In this document: one piece after another, positions 58,646 to 64,000 of the stretch | Numbering within the stretch: position 1 is the first letter of the stretch | Layout: every line of letters begins with the position of its first letter | NCBI GenBank assembly: GCA_037903475.1 | Contig: JBAJFG010000364.1 | Span: 186,001-250,000 of the forward strand | DNA length: 64,000 bases | Source: Ancylostoma caninum | Taxonomy: Eukaryota > Nematoda > Chromadorea > Rhabditida > Ancylostomatidae | Reading direction: 5' to 3' | Notes under the pieces: model-generated | The model's input: the letters and a program-made list of their open reading frames with translations, nothing else | Told to the model about the DNA's origin: nothing | Databases searched by the model: none | Made by a program: the position numbers and the translations under genes

Positions 58646-58922
58646 CTGAGTCGACCGCCGCCCTTGTAGCTGTTTGCTGAGGCCTAATCCCATTGTATAT
58701 CAGTTATAGCGAGACACGTATTTATGACATATTTGCCTGGATAGCGCCGCTAAGACACAACACACGTTAACCGAAGGATACGCTTGTAAACGGATTTGTT
58801 AGGTAATTTTATGGCTTAGGTGGTGTTCGGGGCAAATCTCTGTTTGTCTGAGCTTCCGCCTTTATGTCTATTTCGCGTTTCGTCCACTGACTAAGGAATA
58901 TCATTAAAGGAACGAATGATTG

Positions 58923-58999
58923 GATGAATGAATGAATGAATGAATGAATGAATGAATGAATGAATGAATGAATGAATGAATGAATGAATGAATGAATGA
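58923..58999. repeat. (GAAT)n microsatellite
   Basis: About 19 GAAT units, the complementary-strand motif of the (CATT)n array at 53.1 kb. Confidence 0.95.
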
Positions 59000-59203
59000 A
59001 GTGAATAAATAAAAAAACCGCGGTGCAGACGGAAATAATGCACTCAGTTATTAAAATTAGTATTAAAAGAAAGAAAGAGCAATAGAATAAGTCAACGCAT
59101 AGATAGATGAACGGATGAAAATGAAAAATAAACAGGTATTAGGGAGTGAGAAGTGATTCCTGTTTGAAAAGTCATATAACCAACAATAATAATAAGTGGA
59201 TTG

Positions 59204-59474
59204 CAGTGGCGGACGCAGAAAGTGGGCGGGAGGGGGGGGGTGTGGGAAAAAAGTGGGGTCTTCGCCGTTTTGGGGACCCAGACGGAAAATGAAATTAATA
59301 AAAATAATAATCATAATAATAAATAACTGATAAAAGTTATATTAAGAAATAATAATGAAAATAAACAATTGAAATTAAGTAATACAAGATTTTTATTTGC
59401 ATCGCAAGGTAATTTCAAAAATTTGGCGACCCATTCTCGGGGGGGGGGGGCGTCCCCCCTTGCGTTCGCCACTG
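59204..59474 (+). mobile_element. hAT-type MITE, complete, 271 bp
   Basis: Terminal inverted repeats CAGTGGCGGACGCA and TGCGTTCGCCACTG with an exact 8-bp target duplication GTGGATTG on both sides (59196-59203 and 59475-59482). The 8-bp duplication and CAGTG ends fit the hAT superfamily. Interior: G-rich block, AT-rich middle, second G/C-rich block; no coding. Partial relatives at 382 and 52880. Confidence 0.93.
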
Positions 59475-59697
59475 GTGGATTGTTCTCTGCACACCTGGCT
59501 GGTTCAAAACAGGAGACACTAGCTTGCAAATGAAGGATCTTGGTCTCGTATTTGCCGAGAATTTCAATTGTTCTTATGTGCGCGTTCCATCGCCAGGGTA
59601 ATAGTATAATTGTAATAGTACCCAATCGAGCCGACTTGTCTCCCATCGAACCTTTTAGTAAATAAATGCTGTGCGAAGTTGTTAACAACCCAGACAA

Positions 59698-59826
59698 ACT
59701 TTCGGAACTTCCGCGGGTGACCCGACGGAAGTTCCGATAATCGACGAGTGACTCATATTTCCACGGAAGTTCCGAAAATCGGGCTCCACTAGTAAATCAG
59801 GCTCCGCGGAAGTTCCGAAAGTTTGT
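59698..59826. repeat. CGGAAGTTCCG palindrome cluster
   Basis: Five copies of GGAAGTTCCG or its near-complement GGAACTTCC over 125 bases, with the outer two (TTTCGGAACTTCCGCGGGTG and CCGCGGAAGTTCCGAAAGTTT) forming a long inverted pair. Start and end share the flank GACAAACTTTCGGAACTT in inverse. Confidence 0.65.
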
Positions 59827-60847
59827 CTGAGAACTTAAAAAACCAAAAGACTATGATGTTGAGCAGGGAAGGAGAAAGAAGCGGACTGAGAGAAAGACTG
59901 GAAGGGGGACTGAGTTTGCAACTATTTGCCACTCTTCTTACGATTTATCCTATCAAAAAAGTCCTCTGTAACTCAGCCTTGTGTTTGCAGCCAGAGGATA
60001 TGCATCCAATGATGGATTGACACATGTTTGTCCTGTCCCAAAAAACGTCTCCACAATTTCGCATCGTTGAATATGTAGCTCCATCCTAACCCCATTTTCT
60101 GAGAAGCGGTGGAGAGTTTTAGAAGCAAAGGGGAGAGCCATTTTATATATTTTTTTTTCTAGTAAACAGGTGAAATCTTTGATTCGCCTCACTTCTTGCA
60201 TATTTTTATTGCTGTTCTTCAGGAATTTTTTTCCAATTACTCAAATTTGTAGAGTTTCCGGAGATGCATTTTTTCCAATCCTCCAACCAGGACTACTAGA
60301 TAGAGAGCTTGCTTTCTCCTTTCGTTTGTTTCACAATCGTCAATACTTCCTTACGCGGTTTAATTTTAGCATCCGGTTCCAGTGATATTTTCACACCATT
60401 ATTTTCAATTATTCTCTAAGCCAAACAACTTTTTGGTCAGAGGTCAATACCTGTCTTCTCCGTCCCTCCCCTGACCGCAACCCCAACGCCATCTCAGTCC
60501 CAGTTATCATCTCAACAATTTGGGCTATGCTTACCTTATCCTTCCCATTTTGGTTTTCTCCTTCTACGAGGACCCATAAGAGCTTGTAAATCACCATGAT
60601 ATTGTTTCGAATTGCTCCTTGCAACAAGGTGTTCTCTTAATATTTACGCTTATTTTGTAGAAAATCGGCACTAAATTGCTAGGGGTCATGCCTCAGGCGC
60701 CTAGTGTTCTTCCAACCAACTTCTGATTTTGGGACTTTCGTTCTAACATTCGCTCTTCAACACTTTTCATTCTAACACTGTGAACAAACAGACAAACGAA
60801 CAGAAATACAAGAATAGAGACGATTGACACATCCGTTTCATCGTGTT

Positions 60848-61180
60848 TTATTGACCATTCCGAGTGTTCTTCGCTTCCGTTCTACAAGCCACATTTACGA
60901 GATGGCTGTATAACGAGTTGTTTACGGGCCAATTACTATACGGAATCTGTCCCTGTGGCTTCACTTCAGGCACACTTTCGCCAGGTTCACCATTCACCTT
61001 AGGACCTACAGTTAATGCCTGTGTCCAAAAAAATCCCGTCATGCTTGTTCGTTAACTGGTGGCCAACATAAAGAGGGCGATGTTTTACGATAATGAGTCT
61101 GTTGACCCTAATTGCTAGATCATATTTCAAAGTACGCGGCAATTCAATAGGGCTCTCAAGTTGCACAAATTTCGTTAGGT
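60848..61180 (-). CDS. 3' end of an unidentified gene
   Basis: Last exon 61018-60848 follows a TTGGACACAG acceptor and encodes 56 residues (ALTVGPKVNGEPGESVPEVK...NTRNGQ) then TAA; the stop overlaps a poly(A) signal AATAAA (60847-60852). The preceding exon probably ends at 61068 (IELPRTLKYDLAIRVNRLII, KHRPLY) with matching phase and a 49-base intron. Its start near 61170 is unsure. A further exon may lie at 61500-61569 (RVRVIPVILDENYWNGTG). No family recognised. Confidence 0.5.
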
Positions 61181-61899
61181 AAACACCCCCGACAATTGCT
61201 CAGATATTAGTACAGCGTGTTTAGTATTTATGCAATTAAATTGTGCCTTAGCAGTTGTGATTTTGCACCTGCCAGGCTTCAGCAGCACAAAAAACCAAAT
61301 AGCCCAAGCAACTCGCCGCGGGCCAATCATGGTGATTGCCCGCGGCCCTCGTAGTGAGTGAAATTTGGCGTGGTCACCAAAAAATTCACACACAACGAAA
61401 CAGCGATTAGCCCCGCGGGAACCGGCGCCGGCTGGCTCCAGCTGCCCGGGCCAACTCGCCTCGGTGATAATCGCTCACCCATTGTGGTCTCTGCGCCAGT
61501 GCCGTTCCAGTAATTCTCATCCAGAATCACTGGGATTACTCGTACTCTTCTATGGGTAAGAGCGCCCATAACTCTACACTCTCTCAGCTTTTCTTTGCTG
61601 GACGTCGGTGTTTGTTTGCCATGCCTAGAACGGGTTTATGCAGTGACGGGGGATGTCCTTTATAATACAGGGGTTGCGAGCGGCGCTTATGACACATGAG
61701 CTTTTCTGCATGCTGTTTAGCTATGATCTATGAGAGGAAGGATGGAAAACTCATCCATAGTTCATTTTTTCACCTGTTTTTCTTCTTCACCAGCTTCTAA
61801 ATGTGTTTCTATCTTCTTGACTTTACTAAGCTTATTTGTTTAGTTTTTCTAATCCGATGGGCACACATAAATTATAATTTTAATGAGTTAGTTCTTCAT

Positions 61900-62265
61900 T
61901 AGGTGGGGATCGTGCCGCCGTGGTGCTGCTATCGTGCTGCTAATGACTTGAAAACTTCCCTCACTTTGTCAGTTACGCATACATATATTTACATACCTGT
62001 ATCTGGATGAATGTGCGAGGTTGTAAATCAGTAATCTAGTAATTTATAGCTAGCAACGATTTAGAACTAAATGAACCTTATTCTTTATTTGGCGGTGATT
62101 GTACTGCTTTGGTGCTGCTATCATGCTGCTAATGACTTGAAATGTTCCCTCACTTTGTCTGTTATGCTTACATACATATACATACCTATATCTGGATGAA
62201 TGTACGATGTGGTAAATCAGTGATCTAGTGTTCTACAGCTAGAACTAAATGAACGAGTAAATAAA
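61900..62265 (+). repeat. 188-bp direct duplication
   Basis: The phrase TGGTGCTGCTATCRTGCTGC recurs at 61921 and 62109. The following ~150 bases (ATGACTTGAAA...CTCACTTTGTC...CATACCTRTATCTGGATGAATG...) match with about 85-90 percent identity by eye. Each copy is A/T rich with trinucleotide GCT at its start. Confidence 0.8.
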
Positions 62266-64000
62266 TAAGTGATTGAATAAACAAATAAACAAGCAAATAA
62301 ATAAATAAATCTCTAAACTTGCAAGATTTATGCCGCTTTAATTTCTTTCTTTCTTCGTTACCTTTTGTCTTTTGCTGCTCATTGTTTTTCTATACTTTTC
62401 TGAAAGCTGGTAATTTTGTTCACTCTCCGGGAGAATTTCTTATTTCCAAGCTGAAACTTCCTTTGACAATATCTCTACATACGCTAAGAGGCCCGTAAAC
62501 TATGTATATCTGTAGTATTTATAGAGCAATTAGTATCTCGTGTGCCTACGTATAAGTCAGCCAGTCCGTTCACTCATCCACAGATCCGTTCATGTGCCCG
62601 AAATCTTTTCGATGATGAGATTAGCGGATGTCAAAAAGAGGTGTTTAGGAGTACATACATATGGAATTCCGCGCTATCGGCACAAGTTTAATCGGATAAT
62701 CGGTCGCACATGGCCAAATGCGAACATATGAACAGCGTACGTGCGTATATCTAATACCTCGCTATTCTCTACGACACGAATTCAACCCATTTCGCAGGTC
62801 ATCATCAAGTAAATTCACTTTATTGATTGGATAGAGCTTTTATCGAGGAGTTTTTTTCTCAAGGAAAGGTTTCTCAAGTTCTCTTCTTTTTTATACATTG
62901 CTTGTTCCGGAAATACCGCTCCACTTACAAATGTCTCATCAGGTTGTTTTCTTACATGATCAGCAAGGCAAAATTGATCCCATCAAGAATATGGCTAAAA
63001 CTAACACAAGGTAACTAACTAACTGAGCTGAAATCCACCAATTAATCCGGATTTAGAAAGTTTCCACTGGGTAAGTATACCTGCAGGAAATTTGAATAGC
63101 ACCACACAGTAGTTTCTTGCTTCGACTACCTAATTGGATTACTGTCCACCTCAGAATACTTACTTATTTCAATGATTTTATTGTTCTTTTTACCTAGCAA
63201 GCTATTAAGTGTGGGCCAGAACTTTTCCATACCCCACAACTTCAGTTGCCATGCTATTTTATGTTCAACTTATCAAAATAAATCGAAATAAAAGGTCAAG
63301 TTAGGGGAGAATTCCTGGGTACATATGTGTTGCACAGATTATCAAGCTGAAAGCGATTATTTCAAAAAAAAAGCAGAAGCGGAGGAAGGATTAAGCGTTC
63401 ACAAGGTGCCTAACTTGGCTTTCTGAACACCTCCAACTTAATCTTTTCGATAAGGACATTCCTGCCGCTCCCCTGAGTCTCAGCTGATTCTCCACCGGCA
63501 AATAACTGCTACTCGTCTCATCCCTTTTTCGATTGAAAAATATAATTTTCCCATTTAATGGGCGCATCCAATTTTCACATTTGACGTTTAAGGTCTTTAC
63601 ACATATGAGAAAGGACATCTTTTTGAGGAAATATGCCATGAAATTATCCTTTTTAAACTCATCTTCTATATTAGTTTCATCGATTCGTTTAGCTTCATTC
63701 GCTTTTGTATAGTCTGCCAAGCGAAATTAATGTCACTTGAAATTTCACCTAGAAATTTTGCACCGAGAAAGCAGCCGTGACCACTTCTTTACGATTTTAT
63801 CCAACGTTGCGATTTTAACCGCGCCATCTTCAGCCCTCCCCTCGTCCTTGTGAACTCTGCTAATTAAGTGTGGATTCACAACAAAATCTGGTCTTAGTCC
63901 AGTGAGACTTCTAGAGATTTCGAAAGCTGTTGTTCTTTAACGCTCAAGAACAGCAACTTCTTAGGTGCTGCGTTAGAATCCTGAAAATTTCCGGTTCCTT
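62266..64000. other. intergenic, nothing firmly supported
   Basis: Short (AAAT)n tract at about 62278-62310, then ordinary sequence. A 109-codon minus frame at 63391-63720 (MADYTKANEAKRIDETNIED...) has a charged start but no recognisable domain or splice evidence. Confidence 0.3.

Overview
The window looks like nuclear DNA of a parasitic clade V (strongylid, hookworm-like) nematode. The best evidence is a multi-exon, single-domain ASP/venom-allergen-like (CAP) gene with short and kilobase-long introns. A Sec61-alpha pseudogene, an RTE-type LINE, several mariner/Tc1 relics and a BEL/Pao LTR element fit the same picture. Genus and species are inference. Most open frames here are chance or repeat-driven; real coding sequence is in short exons joined across GT-AG introns.

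Layout. 1-3.1 kb: mariner-family debris and part of a CAGTGGCGG MITE. 3.58-8.05 kb (+): the CAP gene, six exons read, with two large introns full of palindromes, a 72-bp repeat, GGCTGACCGCGG clusters and an (AT)n tract. 8-13 kb: intergenic, with a mariner holding a decayed transposase N-terminus and a small MITE. 13.8-20.8 kb (-): scattered exons of small, probably secreted proteins of unknown function, plus a (+) RTE LINE 3' fragment near 19.7 kb.

22.4-33.2 kb is the most remarkable part. Inverted arms of about 0.65 kb flank a Tc1-like pseudogene and a gene encoding a BEN-domain-like protein. That gene was interrupted by a 1.16-kb non-autonomous BEL/Pao-like element, and a 2,447-bp block carrying both was then tandemly triplicated. 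The primer-binding site of the LTR element matches almost an entire tRNA-Gly(GCC), including the post-transcriptional CCA, instead of the usual ~18 nt.

33.6-34.8 kb: a foldback element with a tRNA-like segment and an inner palindrome. 35.0-37.7 kb: two different 50-bp-period GC-rich minisatellites sharing a core. 37.8-40.5 kb (-): a convincing multi-exon gene of unknown function. 41-42.1 kb (-): the Sec61-alpha pseudogene. 42.8-55 kb: repeat-rich and mostly non-coding, with GGCCTGACCGGT motifs, a GGTAA/TTACC-rich stretch, a TA-flanked MITE and a long (CATT)n array. 55.7-61.2 kb: two arrays of short hairpin units (AAGTTGnnnnCAACTT), a hAT-type MITE with an exact 8-bp target duplication, and exons of two unidentified (-) genes. 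61.9-62.3 kb: a 188-bp direct duplication.

All gene structures were read by eye from splice signals and frame continuity. Except for the CAP gene and the Sec61, RTE and Tc1 relics, protein identities are tentative or unknown.
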